Positions 8,194 to 17,229 are shown, numbered from the stretch's first letter. The stretch: DNA of 64,000 bases from Symbioplanes lichenis (GCF_030709675.1 NZ_JAUZQD010000022.1:1-64000), one strand, 5' to 3'. Notes: generated by a model not told the origin, from the letters alone. Numbers and translations: made by a program.

Positions 8194-9083
8194 TCGTCGG
8201 CACAGCCCCACGAGAGCGTCATGCCGGCGCCGCCGTGACCGTACGCGTGGACGATCCGCCCGCCGGGGCGCTGCTCCACCTCGACGCGCGGGCCGCCGTG
8301 ACGCGCCGGGCGCAGGCCCACCCGCTCCCCCAGCAGCGGCGCGCCGGCGAGCTCCGGGACCAGGGCGACACACCGGGCGATGATCGCGTCGCGGGTCGCC
8401 GGGTCGGGCGTGAGGTTCGTGTCGTTCTCCTGGTACGTGCCGCCGAGCACGACGTCGGCCCGGCGCGGATGCACGTACGTCTCCCCCACGTCACGGACGG
8501 ACACCGTGATGCCGGGATTGGCGACGATCGCGATCTGGCCGCGTACCGGATGCACCGCGGGGTCGTCGCACAACGCACCCGCCGCCAGACCGGTGGCATT
8601 GACCACCACCGGCGCCTCGGCCAGCGCCTCGTCGAGACTGCTCACGCGGCGCCGCACGACGACCGGCAGTTGCCGCCGCAGCCACGGCAGATAGGTGGCC
8701 ATCTCGGTCAGCGGCGCCCGGAAGCGCAGCTCACGGGTCCACGGCGCGGGGGCGTCGGCGACCCGCACGTCCCCGGCGGCGGCCGCCCACCACGGCTCGC
8801 CCGCCGGCTCGCCGCGCTCGAGGTTGCGGGTCTCGCGCACCAGCACGCCGGGCACACCGTCGGCCGCCTGCTGGACAAACTTCGTGTACGTCGCCGTGGC
8901 CCACGCGAGCACGCGCGGGTCGAAGGCGGTGCGCGTCGGGTACCAGACGGCGGCCGCCACTGCCGACACCGTGTCCAGCTCGTCGTCCGCGGACCAGAGC
9001 GCGACGTCCGCCCCGCGCTCGTGGAGCCGGACGGCCGCCGTCAGCCCGATGATCCCGCCGCCGACCACGATCACGTCCACCAT
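8166..9083 (-). CDS. FAD-dependent oxidoreductase, D-amino-acid oxidase family
   Basis: The 305-residue flavoprotein starts with a Rossmann FAD-binding motif (VDVIVVGGGIIGL, residues 2-14) and ends with the D-amino-acid-oxidase C-terminal signature YGHGGAGMTLSWG. Between them are NATGLAAGAL and a VRGQ segment also typical of the family. It should oxidise D-amino acids or related amines to keto acids with release of ammonia and peroxide. The second of two close ATG codons (9083) is preferred because GCAGGA sits at normal spacing before it but overlaps the first (9092). Confidence 0.85.
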   Translation of the reverse strand: MVDVIVVGGGIIGLTAAVRLHERGADVALWSADDELDTVSAVAAAVWYPTRTAFDPRVLAWATATYTKFVQQAADGVPGVLVRETRNLERGEPAGEPWWAAAAGDVRVADAPAPWTRELRFRAPLTEMATYLPWLRRQLPVVVRRRVSSLDEALAEAPVVVNATGLAAGALCDDPAVHPVRGQIAIVANPGITVSVRDVGETYVHPRRADVVLGGTYQENDTNLTPDPATRDAIIARCVALVPELAGAPLLGERVGLRPARHGGPRVEVEQRPGGRIVHAYGHGGAGMTLSWGCADEVASLVLGD

Positions 9084-9137
9084 GCCGTTCATCCTGCGGG
9101 CCGCCGGGGCGTGCGGCCAAGCCGTAGAGTGCGCGGG

Positions 9138-10208
9138 GTGGCGTACGTCATCGGGGTTGTGATCTTCGCCCTTGCCCTCAGCCTGTCGGTCGCGCTGCAC
9201 GAAGCCGGCCACCTGTTCACCGCGCGGGCCTTCGGCATGCGGGTGCGTCGCTTCTTCGTGGGCCGCGGCCCGACGCTGTTCTCGGTCCGCCGCGGCGGCA
9301 TCGAGTACGGCGTGAAGGCCCTGCCCCTCGGCGGCTTCTGCGACATCGCGGGCCTCACCGCGCTCGACGAGCTGACCCCGGCCGAGGAGCCGCGCGCGAT
9401 GTGGCGGCACGCCACGTGGAAACGCATCGTGGTGCTCGCGTCCGGCTCGGTCACCCACGTGCTGCTCGCGCTGACCATTGTGTACGCGGCCGCGGTGAGC
9501 ACCGGACTCCCGAACCCTTCGCCCACTGTGCCGCCGGTCGTCGCCTCGTCGGCGGCCCCCGCGCTGCTCCCCGGCGATCGCATCCTCGCCGTCCGCGGGC
9601 AGCCGACGCCGGAGTGGGACGACGTCGTCGCCCGGGTTCGCGCGTCGTCCGGGCCGACGCCGATCATTGTCTCCCGCACCGGCGAGACTCTGCGCCTGAC
9701 CGTCGACGTGCCCGCCACGCGGCGGATCGGTGTCACGGCGCAGCTGCCGCCCGCGTTCGTGACCTATGGACCGGGCGCGGCGGTGGGGGCGACTCTCGCG
9801 TACACGGGTGATCTGACCACCGGGTCGCTGCAGCAGCTGGCCCGCTTCCCCGAGCGCGTGCCGGCCGTCGTCTCGGCGATCGGCGGCGGCGAGCGTGACC
9901 CCGACACGCCGGTCAGCATGGTCGGGGCGAGCCGGCTCGGCGGGGAGGCCGCCGACCGGGGGCTGTGGCCGGTGTTCCTGCTCCTGCTCGCGAGCTTCAA
10001 CCTGTTCATGGCGCTGTTCAACCTGCTGCCGCTGCTCCCGCTGGACGGGGGCCACATCATGATCGCCTGGTACGAGAAGCTGCGCGGGCGGGGGCCGGTC
10101 GACTACACGCGTCTGCTGCCGCTGACCGTGGCGCTCATGATCGCGGGCGGGGCGATCATGCTGCTCACCGTGGCGGCCGATGTGGTCAATCCGATCCGGT
10201 TGTCCTGA
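9138..10208 (+). CDS. Site-2 protease-like M50 zinc metalloprotease
   Basis: The 356-residue membrane protease carries HEAGH at residues 21-25 inside the first transmembrane helix, a central PDZ-like region (ALLPGDRILAVRGQ), and the second zinc-ligand motif NLLPLLPLDGGH in a late helix. This is the RseP/Rip1 arrangement for intramembrane cleavage of anti-sigma factors or similar targets. The classical actinobacterial homologue sits between dxr and ispG; those genes are absent here, so this is probably a paralogue. The several ECF sigma/anti-sigma pairs in the window are possible but unproven substrates. Its 3' end overlaps the convergent kinase gene by 23 bases. Confidence 0.88.
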   Translation: MAYVIGVVIFALALSLSVALHEAGHLFTARAFGMRVRRFFVGRGPTLFSVRRGGIEYGVKALPLGGFCDIAGLTALDELTPAEEPRAMWRHATWKRIVVLASGSVTHVLLALTIVYAAAVSTGLPNPSPTVPPVVASSAAPALLPGDRILAVRGQPTPEWDDVVARVRASSGPTPIIVSRTGETLRLTVDVPATRRIGVTAQLPPAFVTYGPGAAVGATLAYTGDLTTGSLQQLARFPERVPAVVSAIGGGERDPDTPVSMVGASRLGGEAADRGLWPVFLLLLASFNLFMALFNLLPLLPLDGGHIMIAWYEKLRGRGPVDYTRLLPLTVALMIAGGAIMLLTVAADVVNPIRLS

Positions 10209-10941
10209 CGTTGGCTTTCAGCACGTCCACCTCGGCGCCTGGGGTGTGGGGGTCGAAGCCGTGCTCGGACAGCCAGCGGATCGCCGTCAGGCTGCGCAGG
10301 GCCCACCAGCCCCGGATCATGTCCACGTCGATGTCGGTGCCGTAGCCGGCGAGCAGGTCGTCGAGCCGCTCCTCGTGCCCGAGCGTCAGGATGGCCAGGT
10401 CGAAGTGGGCGTCACCCCGGCTCGCCTCGGACCAGTCGATGATCCCGGTCACCTCGTCGCCCTCGGTGAAGACGTGGGTGATCTGCAGGTCGCCGTGCGT
10501 GAACACCGGCGTCCACGGGCGCAGGACGGCCTCGGCGAGCTTCCGGTTGCGGTTCACCAGGGCGGCGGGCAGGGTGCCGCTCGTCACGAGCCATGCGCAC
10601 TCGCGCTCGAGATCAGCGGCGTACTCGTCGATCGGCCTGCCCTCCCACGGCGGCAGCGGCGCCTCGTGCAAGCGCCGGATGACCGATCCCGCCGCAGCCC
10701 AGGCCCGCGGCGACGCGGCCGAGGGCTTGCCTAACACACCGAGAGCTTCCCCGCGTACGGCGGCGATCGCCAGCACGGGCGGCTTGCGCCAGAGGACCTC
10801 GGGCGTCGGCACGGGCGCCATGGCCATCGCCTCGACCTCGACCCGCGTCCGCGAGGGATGCGCGTCCACCTTGAGAAACATGTCCCCGACCCGGAGAGTC
10901 GCCCGCTCACTGTGGGCGACGACGACCTCGACCTGATCCAC
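10186..10941 (-). CDS. Aminoglycoside phosphotransferase-family kinase (APH-like)
   Basis: The 251-residue protein has the APH/choline-kinase fold: a short N-lobe, the catalytic-loop segment FTHGDLQITHVF, and the metal-binding IIDWSEASRGDAHFDLA. The usual catalytic loop reads HGDxxxxN; here the Asn position is His, which may alter metal binding. Whether it modifies a drug or a cellular small molecule cannot be decided from the sequence. It lies alone and is convergent with the M50 protease gene. Confidence 0.8.
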   Translation of the reverse strand: MDQVEVVVAHSERATLRVGDMFLKVDAHPSRTRVEVEAMAMAPVPTPEVLWRKPPVLAIAAVRGEALGVLGKPSAASPRAWAAAGSVIRRLHEAPLPPWEGRPIDEYAADLERECAWLVTSGTLPAALVNRNRKLAEAVLRPWTPVFTHGDLQITHVFTEGDEVTGIIDWSEASRGDAHFDLAILTLGHEERLDDLLAGYGTDIDVDMIRGWWALRSLTAIRWLSEHGFDPHTPGAEVDVLKANVRTTGSD

Positions 10942-11072
10942 CGCGCCATTCTCGCGGCGTGGCGCGAAGTCGTCACCGCAATTGATCCGACGATGGTGTC
11001 GATCCGGCCGCCGCTCGTTCGACCGGTAGGTGCGCGGGCCGGACGGCGGCCACGCCGAGTGAGGAGACTGTG

Positions 11073-11444
11073 ATGGCGAAGTACCTGTTGATCATGCGGG
11101 GCACCGACGCGTCGAACGCGGCGATGATGGCGGACATCGAGGAGCTGATGGGCCGTACGCAGGAGTTCATCGAGTCGGCAGTCGAAGCCGGCGTGCTCGT
11201 CGCGGCGGAAGGCTTGGACGATCCGGCGAAGGGTGTCGTCGTCGACTTCAGCGGCGAGGCGCCGGTCGTCACGGACGGCCCGTACGGGGAGACCAAGGAG
11301 CTCTTCGGCGGCTTCTTCATGCTCGAGGTCCCGGCCCAGGAGGAGGCGGTCGAGTGGGCCAAGCGCGTCCCGGCCGCCCCGGGCGCCAAGATCGAGGTCC
11401 GCCGCGTCCCGGGCGCCGACGAAGCCCCGCCGACCGGCCACTGA
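11073..11444 (+). CDS. YciI/DGPF-domain protein
   Basis: The 123-residue protein is a single YCII-related domain of the DGPF type: MAKYLLIMRG at the start, VVTDGPYGETKELFGGFFML in the middle. The ATG at 11073 follows GAGGAG with good spacing; an in-frame GTG one codon earlier is possible. Such proteins are often encoded with an ECF sigma factor of the ECF41/42-like groups, but none follows here. The biochemical role is unknown. Confidence 0.85.
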   Translation: MAKYLLIMRGTDASNAAMMADIEELMGRTQEFIESAVEAGVLVAAEGLDDPAKGVVVDFSGEAPVVTDGPYGETKELFGGFFMLEVPAQEEAVEWAKRVPAAPGAKIEVRRVPGADEAPPTGH

Positions 11445-11683
11445 TCGGGTCCGGGGCGCCCGGCGCAAGTGGACCGGGCGGGGTGCTGCCCGTCCCGCCG
11501 GTGCGCCCCTGGCCCCGGCAAGCTTCCGCACCTCCGCCCGTGTCCTCGGCGCGCCGCGATACGCCGTGCGCGATCTCGGCCGCCCCGCAACTCATCGCGC
11601 TGTTCAGCCCGGCCGCTTCCGGATCGCCGCCGGGCCGATTTCGCACGACGACCGTCGCGCCGGCTTTGAGGCGACGGGGCGGG

Positions 11684-13042
11684 TCAGGCCTCGCGGGGCT
11701 CGAGGGAGGTGTCGGCGGGCGGGGGCTCGTGCGGGTCGGCGGTGCGGGAGGCGTCCTGGGTGCGGTCCGCCGCCTCGGCCTGGTCGTCGTCGGTGGGTTG
11801 GGTGCCGGGGGGTTCGCGGTCGGGGGTGGGGGCGCCCGACGGGTGGCGGACCAGGTAGCGGATGGCGGTGTTGAGGACGGCCAGGAGGGGGACGGCGATG
11901 AGGCCGCCGACGATGCCCGCGACGACGATGCCGCCGGCGATGGCGAGGATGACGGCGAGGGGGTGGAGGGCGACCGCCCGGCCCATGATGAGGGGCTGGA
12001 GGACATGGCCCTCGAGCTGCTGGACGGCGATGACGATGATCAGGACGATGAGGGCGCTGACCCAGCCCTTGGCGACCAGGGCGACCAGGACGGCGACCGC
12101 GCCGGTGACGGTGGCGCCGACGACGGGGATGAAGGCGCCGAGGAAGACCAGGGCGGCCAGGGGCAGGGCGAGCGGGATCTGCAGGACGAAGAGGCCGATG
12201 CCGATGCCGACCGCGTCGACGAAGGCGACCAGGACGGTCGCGTGGACGTAGGAGACCAGCGTCTTCCACGAGTAGTGCCCGGCGCGGGCGGTCGGGACGC
12301 GGGCCTCGCGCGGGAGCAGGCGGCACAGGAAGCGCCAGATGTGGCCGCCGTCGCGCAGGAAGAAGAACAGCGTGAACAGGGTCAGGAAGAAGCCCGTGAC
12401 CACCTCGCCGAGCGTGGTCGCGGTGCTCAGGGCGCCCGACGTCAGCGCGCCCTGGTTCTGGGTGATGGTCTGCTGCAGCCGGTCGACGTAGTCGTTGAGC
12501 TGGGCGTCGCTGATGTGCAGCGGGCCCGAGGCGAGCCAGCTCTGCACCTCGTTGATGCCGTCGCTGACCTGGCTCGACAGCGTGTCGATCTGGCTGATGA
12601 AGGTGCGCACGATCAGCCCGAGCCCGCCGAAGACGATCACCAGCGTGGCCAGGAGGACCAGGGCGGCGGCGAGCGACCGGTTCATGCCGCGGTTGACCAG
12701 CCCGGTCGACACAGGCTGGAACAGCGCGGCGAGCAGGATCGCGATGACCACCGGGATCAGCACGACGTGCAGCAGGGAGACCAGGCGCAGCAGGATGTAC
12801 GCGGCCACCACGAACGCGATGAACCGCCAGGCCCACGCCCCGGCGACCCGGACGCCGCGGGGCAGCACCTCTTCCACGCCGTGCGGCTGATCGACGACCA
12901 CCACCGGCGCGGGCGTCACACCCTCCTCGGCGAAGGGGTGGTCGTCTCTTTGGGCCGCCGCGAGGCGATTCCGGGCCTGCTCGCGGAAGGCGCGCATCCA
13001 GGTCAAAGTGTCCTCCAGAAATGACAAGTCGCCGGAGGTCAT
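11684..13042 (-). CDS. AI-2E family membrane transporter-like protein
   Basis: The 452-residue protein has about eight transmembrane spans in the characteristic AI-2E/PerM pattern: paired helices, a long amphipathic central region (about residues 150-215, rich in Gln and Leu), then a block of helices with VFLGAFIPVVGATVTG and the motif EGHVLQPLIMGRAVALHP, diagnostic of the family. The last ~55 residues are a hydrophilic Pro/Asp/Glu tail. Substrates in this family are rarely known; autoinducer-2 export applies to few members. Confidence 0.88.
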   Translation of the reverse strand: MTSGDLSFLEDTLTWMRAFREQARNRLAAAQRDDHPFAEEGVTPAPVVVVDQPHGVEEVLPRGVRVAGAWAWRFIAFVVAAYILLRLVSLLHVVLIPVVIAILLAALFQPVSTGLVNRGMNRSLAAALVLLATLVIVFGGLGLIVRTFISQIDTLSSQVSDGINEVQSWLASGPLHISDAQLNDYVDRLQQTITQNQGALTSGALSTATTLGEVVTGFFLTLFTLFFFLRDGGHIWRFLCRLLPREARVPTARAGHYSWKTLVSYVHATVLVAFVDAVGIGIGLFVLQIPLALPLAALVFLGAFIPVVGATVTGAVAVLVALVAKGWVSALIVLIIVIAVQQLEGHVLQPLIMGRAVALHPLAVILAIAGGIVVAGIVGGLIAVPLLAVLNTAIRYLVRHPSGAPTPDREPPGTQPTDDDQAEAADRTQDASRTADPHEPPPADTSLEPREA

Positions 13043-13116
13043 GCCCCGTTTCCTGCGCTTTCACGCTTCCCGGCCAGGTGAGCGCGGCGCGAAGGCCGGG
13101 GAGTACGGTCGGCGCC

Positions 13117-13971
13117 ATGACGGACATGGATCCCGCCGGCCCGGGACTGCCCGGCACCTTCGCCCGTACGTTTCGCAGCCGTCTCATCCCGGCGGGGGAC
13201 GTGACCCTGCACGCGGTGACCGGCGGCGCGGGCCCGGCATTGCTGCTGCTCCCCGGCTGGCCCCAGACCTGGTACGCGTGGCGCGAGGTCATGCCGGCCC
13301 TGGCCCGCGACTTCTCCGTGGTGGCCGCCGACCCGCGCGGCACCGGGCTGTCGGACAAGCCGGGCAGCGGCTACGACACGGGCACGATGGCCGAGGATCT
13401 CGTCCGGATGATGGCCGCCCTGGGCCACGAGCGGTTCGCGGTGATCGGCCAGGACGTCGGGGCGTGGACGGCCTACGCGCTCGCCGCCGACCACCCCGCC
13501 CACGTGACCAGGCTCGCCCTGGTCGAGGCGACGATTCCCGCGCTCGGCGAGGACGGGCAGCAGTGGCACGTCGCGTTCAACCGGCTCGACGGGCTCAACG
13601 AGGAGCTGGTCCGGGGCCGCGAGCACCTCTACTTCGGGCATCAGTTCGCGACGAAGGCGTACCAGGCGCTTCCGTCCTACGCGGTCGAGCACTACATCGA
13701 CATCTTGCGGGACCCTGACGCGCTGCGCGCGAGCTTCGAGCCGTACCGGGCCTTGGAAGTGACCTACGCCCAGAACGAGCGCCGCGCGGCCAAGCGCCTC
13801 GGCCTGCCGGTGCTCGTGATCGGCGGGGCCCAGTCGGTCGCCGGCCGGCCGGGGGTCATGCTCGCCCCGGTGGCCGGCGACCTCACCGGCGTCGTTCTCG
13901 ACAACTGCGGGCACTATCCGGCGGAGGAAGTGCCCGCCGAGTTCCTCGAGGAGATCGGCGACTTCTTCTAG
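13117..13971 (+). CDS. Epoxide-hydrolase-like alpha/beta hydrolase
   Basis: The 284-residue protein carries LLLLPGWPQTWYAW (oxyanion-hole region), ADPRGTGLSDKP, and a nucleophile elbow IGQDVGAW with Asp113 rather than Ser. An Asp nucleophile with the downstream NCGHYPAEE His points to the epoxide hydrolase / haloacetate dehalogenase branch. The ATG at 13117 starts just before the conserved fold; the frame is open upstream without a ribosome site. Its TAG stop is formed by the CTAG bordering the inserted element at 13972-14131. Confidence 0.85.
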   Translation: MTDMDPAGPGLPGTFARTFRSRLIPAGDVTLHAVTGGAGPALLLLPGWPQTWYAWREVMPALARDFSVVAADPRGTGLSDKPGSGYDTGTMAEDLVRMMAALGHERFAVIGQDVGAWTAYALAADHPAHVTRLALVEATIPALGEDGQQWHVAFNRLDGLNEELVRGREHLYFGHQFATKAYQALPSYAVEHYIDILRDPDALRASFEPYRALEVTYAQNERRAAKRLGLPVLVIGGAQSVAGRPGVMLAPVAGDLTGVVLDNCGHYPAEEVPAEFLEEIGDFF

Positions 13972-14131
13972 GCGGTGTTTCGCGGGTCAGGGCGAGTCGC
14001 CGGCGAGGTCCAGGTTTCGTCTCGCCAGTGGGGCGGAAGGTCCGATACCGGGGTTGTATCGGGCCTTCCGCACCGCGCCGCGAGGCGGAAGCTGGGCCCG
14101 GCGGCGGCCGTCATGCCCCGCGAAACACCGC
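13972..14131. mobile_element. 160-bp MITE-like element with CTAG target duplication
   Basis: Perfect 15-bp terminal inverted repeats (GCGGTGTTTCGCGGG at 13972-13986 and its complement at 14117-14131) are flanked on both sides by CTAG (13968-13971 and 14132-14135). The interior has a 16-bp stem (14033-14048 with 14056-14071, one G-T wobble) around a 7-base loop, and no coding capacity. Short length, terminal repeats and a 4-bp duplication fit a non-autonomous miniature transposable element; a YTAR-type target is known from IS5-group elements. The hairpin may also act as a bidirectional terminator for the two convergent genes. Confidence 0.7.
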
Positions 14132-15571
14132 CTAGCTACCGATGGTGGCCTGCGGGCCCGCGTAGGTCTTGACCAGGGTGGGCACGTCCGCGGCGGCGTC
14201 CAGCGTGTACGAGTAGTAGCTGCTGGGCGTGAACGCGGATCCGTTGGTCTGCTGCTTGCCCGAGCTGTTGACCACGATGCTGCCGCTCTGCTTGAGCTGG
14301 GCGGCGGACGTGTCGTTGTAGTACGGGTTGGCGACGTTGTCGAAGTAGCTGTTCTCCAGGACCAGCTTCGTGCTGCCCCGCGACAGGTTGCCGTACGACG
14401 TGATGTTCTGCATGTAGTTGTTGTAGAGGTGGGCCAGGGCCACGTTGTCGACGCTGGGGTTGCGCTGGTTGGTGTCGTGGATCCAGTTGTGGTGGATCGT
14501 CATGCGCGCCGTCACGTTGTCGGTCCAGCCGATGCCGAAGGCCTTGTTCTCCGACGCGAGCACGTTCCATGACACGGTCAGGTAGCTGGTGTCCTTGCGG
14601 CTGTCGATCAGGCCGTCGTTCATGCGGGTGATCGTGTTGTGGTCGATCCAGATGTGGTCGGCGGTGTCCATCTGGATGCCGTCGTAGTCGTACACCTTGT
14701 CGTCGGGGTCGTCCTCGGGCATGGCCGCGTCGCGGATCGTCAGGTTGCGGATGATGACGTTCTTGACGCCCGCACCGAGGAAGAATCCGCCGCCGACGAT
14801 GTGACCACTCGTGCCCACGCCGACGATCGTCTTGTTCGACTTCACCTTGAGCTCGGTGCCCTTGGGCGTGATCGTGATCGCCGAGGCCACCTTGATCACG
14901 TACGGCTCGGTCGCCGTCACGTACTTGGTCAGGTCGGCCAGGTTCGTGACCGTGACCGTCGCACCGGCCGCGCCGCCGGTCGTGCCGCCGCCCGTGGAGG
15001 CGAAGCCGTCGGCCGTGTTCGACCAGGTCCGGCCGCCGGTGGACACGGCGTTGAAGGCCCACTGCTTGTTCGTGTTGGCCGTACAGGTCTCCTGGATGAT
15101 CGCCGCCCCCGATGCGGTCGACGCGTCCTTGTCCGAGAGACACAGCCCGCTGCCCACGTTGACGACCTGGAACGTGTTCGTCCCGCTCGCGGTCAGCTTG
15201 AACTGCTGGTTCGCCTGTCCCGAGGCACAACCCCACTGCTGCACCTGTACGCCCGAAGCCGTCGAGCTGCCCGGCACGTCGATGCAGCGGCCGCTGTTCA
15301 CGTTCTGGATCAGGTAGTTCGAGCCGGCCGCCACGAGCTTGAACTGCTGCCAGTTCGCGCCCGCCGTGCAGCCCCACTGCTGGAGCAGGGCGCCGTTGTC
15401 CTTGGACGCGGACGGCACGTCGATGCACTTGCCGCTCTTGGTGACCGACAACGTGTAGGTCGTCCCCACGGTCGGCAGGGTCGCCGCGTCCGACGGGAGC
15501 ACCGAGTAGCCGACGATCGCGACGGGGACGGCGAGCAGCAGCGCCGCCAGGGAAACGCGCTTCTTCTTCAT
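14132..15571 (-). CDS. Secreted pectate lyase (PL1) with N-terminal ricin-type CBM13
   Basis: The 479-residue product has a Lys-rich signal peptide (MKKKR then a hydrophobic stretch), a ricin-type beta-trefoil (about residues 30-170, three QQW repeats), and a right-handed beta-helix pectate lyase domain (about 190-479) with the PL1 motifs DGIQMDTADHIWIDHNTITR and NPSVDNVALAHLYNNY. It cleaves de-esterified pectin by beta-elimination outside the cell. The ATG at 15571 follows GAGAGG; only 8 bases separate it from the pectinesterase stop, so they form one operon. The stop is the CTAG at the edge of the 160-bp element. Confidence 0.93.
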   Translation of the reverse strand: MKKKRVSLAALLLAVPVAIVGYSVLPSDAATLPTVGTTYTLSVTKSGKCIDVPSASKDNGALLQQWGCTAGANWQQFKLVAAGSNYLIQNVNSGRCIDVPGSSTASGVQVQQWGCASGQANQQFKLTASGTNTFQVVNVGSGLCLSDKDASTASGAAIIQETCTANTNKQWAFNAVSTGGRTWSNTADGFASTGGGTTGGAAGATVTVTNLADLTKYVTATEPYVIKVASAITITPKGTELKVKSNKTIVGVGTSGHIVGGGFFLGAGVKNVIIRNLTIRDAAMPEDDPDDKVYDYDGIQMDTADHIWIDHNTITRMNDGLIDSRKDTSYLTVSWNVLASENKAFGIGWTDNVTARMTIHHNWIHDTNQRNPSVDNVALAHLYNNYMQNITSYGNLSRGSTKLVLENSYFDNVANPYYNDTSAAQLKQSGSIVVNSSGKQQTNGSAFTPSSYYSYTLDAAADVPTLVKTYAGPQATIGS

Positions 15572-15579
15572 GATGCCTC

Positions 15580-17019
15580 TCACGAGATCGGGTTCCAGCC
15601 GTCGCTGCCGGCCAGGTACTTCTGCGGGGTGTAGTTCGCGGCCTGCGCGTCGGAGAGCTGCGGCCGGTTGCTGTTGGTGGTCGCGCCCGAGCCGGTGTTC
15701 TTGTACTCACCGAAGCGCGCGTTCTCCCAGACGTTGCCGGACATGTCGGTCCACGGCTCCGCGGTCTTGATCGTGGCGCTCAGCGACGACTCGCGGTAGA
15801 GCACCTGCGCGTCGGGCCGCCACGGGCGCCCGAGCTGGGTCGTGTTGTTCGTCGCGCCGGTGATCGTGGCCTTGTAGAAGAGGAGGCCGTACGTCTTCGT
15901 GGCCGCCGTGCTGGCCGCGGTGACCGGGCCGCCGGTGGTCCGCTTCTCGTAGATTTTGCTGCTGTCGAAGACCGCGGTGCCGCCGCCGAAGATGAAGTCG
16001 ACGGTGCCCTCGACATAGCCACCCTTGAAGTACGCGCGGGTGCTGTCGTTGACGAGCAGCGTGTCCTGGTCGCCGAGCAGCCGCACGTCCCGGAAGATCG
16101 CCCGGTCGGCGTTGAGGTGCAGCGCCACGGCCTGCGCGCCGCTCGTGACGGTCGACTCGTCGAAGTCGTTGCTGATCGTCAGGTTCTGGGCGACGAAGTC
16201 GTGGCCGTGGACGAACGCGGTCGCCGAGCCCGACGTCCCGTGGGTGTTCGCGCTGTGGTTGTTCACGATGACGACGTCGTCGGCCGAGTCGCCGGTGCCC
16301 TGCAGCGTGACGTAGGGCTTGGTCGCCGGCACGGTGACGATCTCGCGGTACGTGCCCGGCTTGATCGTGATCGTGACGCGGCTCGCGTTGCCCGTCCCCA
16401 CGGCGTCGATCGCCGCCTGCACGGTCCGGTAGGTGCCGGTGCCGTCGGCGGCGACCGTGTTCGTGCCGGTCCCGCCCCCGCTCACGGCGTTGAAGGCCCA
16501 CTGTTTGTTCGTGTTGGCCGTACAGGTCTCCTGGATGATCGCCGCGCCGGAAGCTGTGGACGCGTCCTTGTCGGAGATGCACAGGCCGCTGCCGACGTTG
16601 ACGATCTGGAACGTGTTCGTGCCGCTCGCGGTGAGCCGCCACTGCTGGTTGGCCTGCGCGCTCGCGCAGCCCCACTGTTGCAGCTGGACACCCGAGGCGG
16701 TGGACCCGCCCGGCACGTCGACGCACTTGCCGCTGCTGACGTTCTGCAGCAGATAGTTGCTGCCCGCCGCCACCAGCTTGAACTGCTGCCAGGTGGCGCC
16801 GGCCGTGCAGCCCCACTGCTGCAGCAGGGCGCCGTTGGCCGTGGACGCGGACGGCACGTCGATGCACTTGCCGCTCTTGGTGACCGCGAGCTGATAGGTG
16901 CCGCCGGTCGCCGGCAGTGCCGCGGCGTCGGACGGCAGAACCGAGTACACGACCGCGGCGGTGGGGACGGCGGCCGTGAGGGCGGCCAGCAGCACGCGTC
17001 TTTTCCTGTTTGCGGGCAC
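15580..17019 (-). CDS. Secreted pectinesterase (CE8) with N-terminal ricin-type CBM13
   Basis: The 479-residue protein has a signal peptide, a ricin-type beta-trefoil almost identical to that of the downstream pectate lyase, then a pectin methylesterase domain with QAVAL, LLGDQDTLL, GTVDFIFGGG (catalytic Asp) and LGRPWRP. It removes methyl groups from pectin and so supplies the substrate of the co-transcribed lyase. The GTG at 17019 follows GAGAGGAC. A CebR-like palindrome lies 19 bases upstream. It is divergent from the sigma-beta-helix fusion gene. Confidence 0.93.
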   Translation of the reverse strand: MPANRKRRVLLAALTAAVPTAAVVYSVLPSDAAALPATGGTYQLAVTKSGKCIDVPSASTANGALLQQWGCTAGATWQQFKLVAAGSNYLLQNVSSGKCVDVPGGSTASGVQLQQWGCASAQANQQWRLTASGTNTFQIVNVGSGLCISDKDASTASGAAIIQETCTANTNKQWAFNAVSGGGTGTNTVAADGTGTYRTVQAAIDAVGTGNASRVTITIKPGTYREIVTVPATKPYVTLQGTGDSADDVVIVNNHSANTHGTSGSATAFVHGHDFVAQNLTISNDFDESTVTSGAQAVALHLNADRAIFRDVRLLGDQDTLLVNDSTRAYFKGGYVEGTVDFIFGGGTAVFDSSKIYEKRTTGGPVTAASTAATKTYGLLFYKATITGATNNTTQLGRPWRPDAQVLYRESSLSATIKTAEPWTDMSGNVWENARFGEYKNTGSGATTNSNRPQLSDAQAANYTPQKYLAGSDGWNPIS

Positions 17020-17037
17020 TTCTCGTCCTCTCGGGGG

Positions 17038-17051
17038 TGGGAGCGCTTCCA
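17038..17051. promoter_or_regulatory. CebR-like operator upstream of the pectinase operon
   Basis: The 14-mer TGGGAGCGCTTCCA is one mismatch from the palindrome TGGGAGCGCTCCCA, the known binding site of the LacI-family repressor CebR, which responds to cello-oligosaccharides in streptomycetes. It lies between the start of the pectinesterase gene (17019) and the divergent sigma-factor fusion. A perfect copy and a second variant stand before the GH48 and GH10 genes further on. Confidence 0.75.
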
Positions 17052-17229
17052 TGCGGACACGCTGAGTGACGGCCGCCCCGGTGGAAGGCGGCACCCTGGT
17101 AGATGCGCGGGCCACCCGGCGATAACAGGTTTCTCGAAATTCTTTGGTTGTCGGAGCATCGACGCTCGTGCCACCATGGGTTCGCCGTTGTTAATACTGA
17201 TGACTGTCGATGGATGGGGACGCGGGCCG

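Noticed and set aside
11354..13024. Plus-strand open frame rich in Asp/Gly/Glu opposite the AI-2E gene
   Set aside because: Composition is that of an antisense shadow; the minus-strand frame has clear family motifs.
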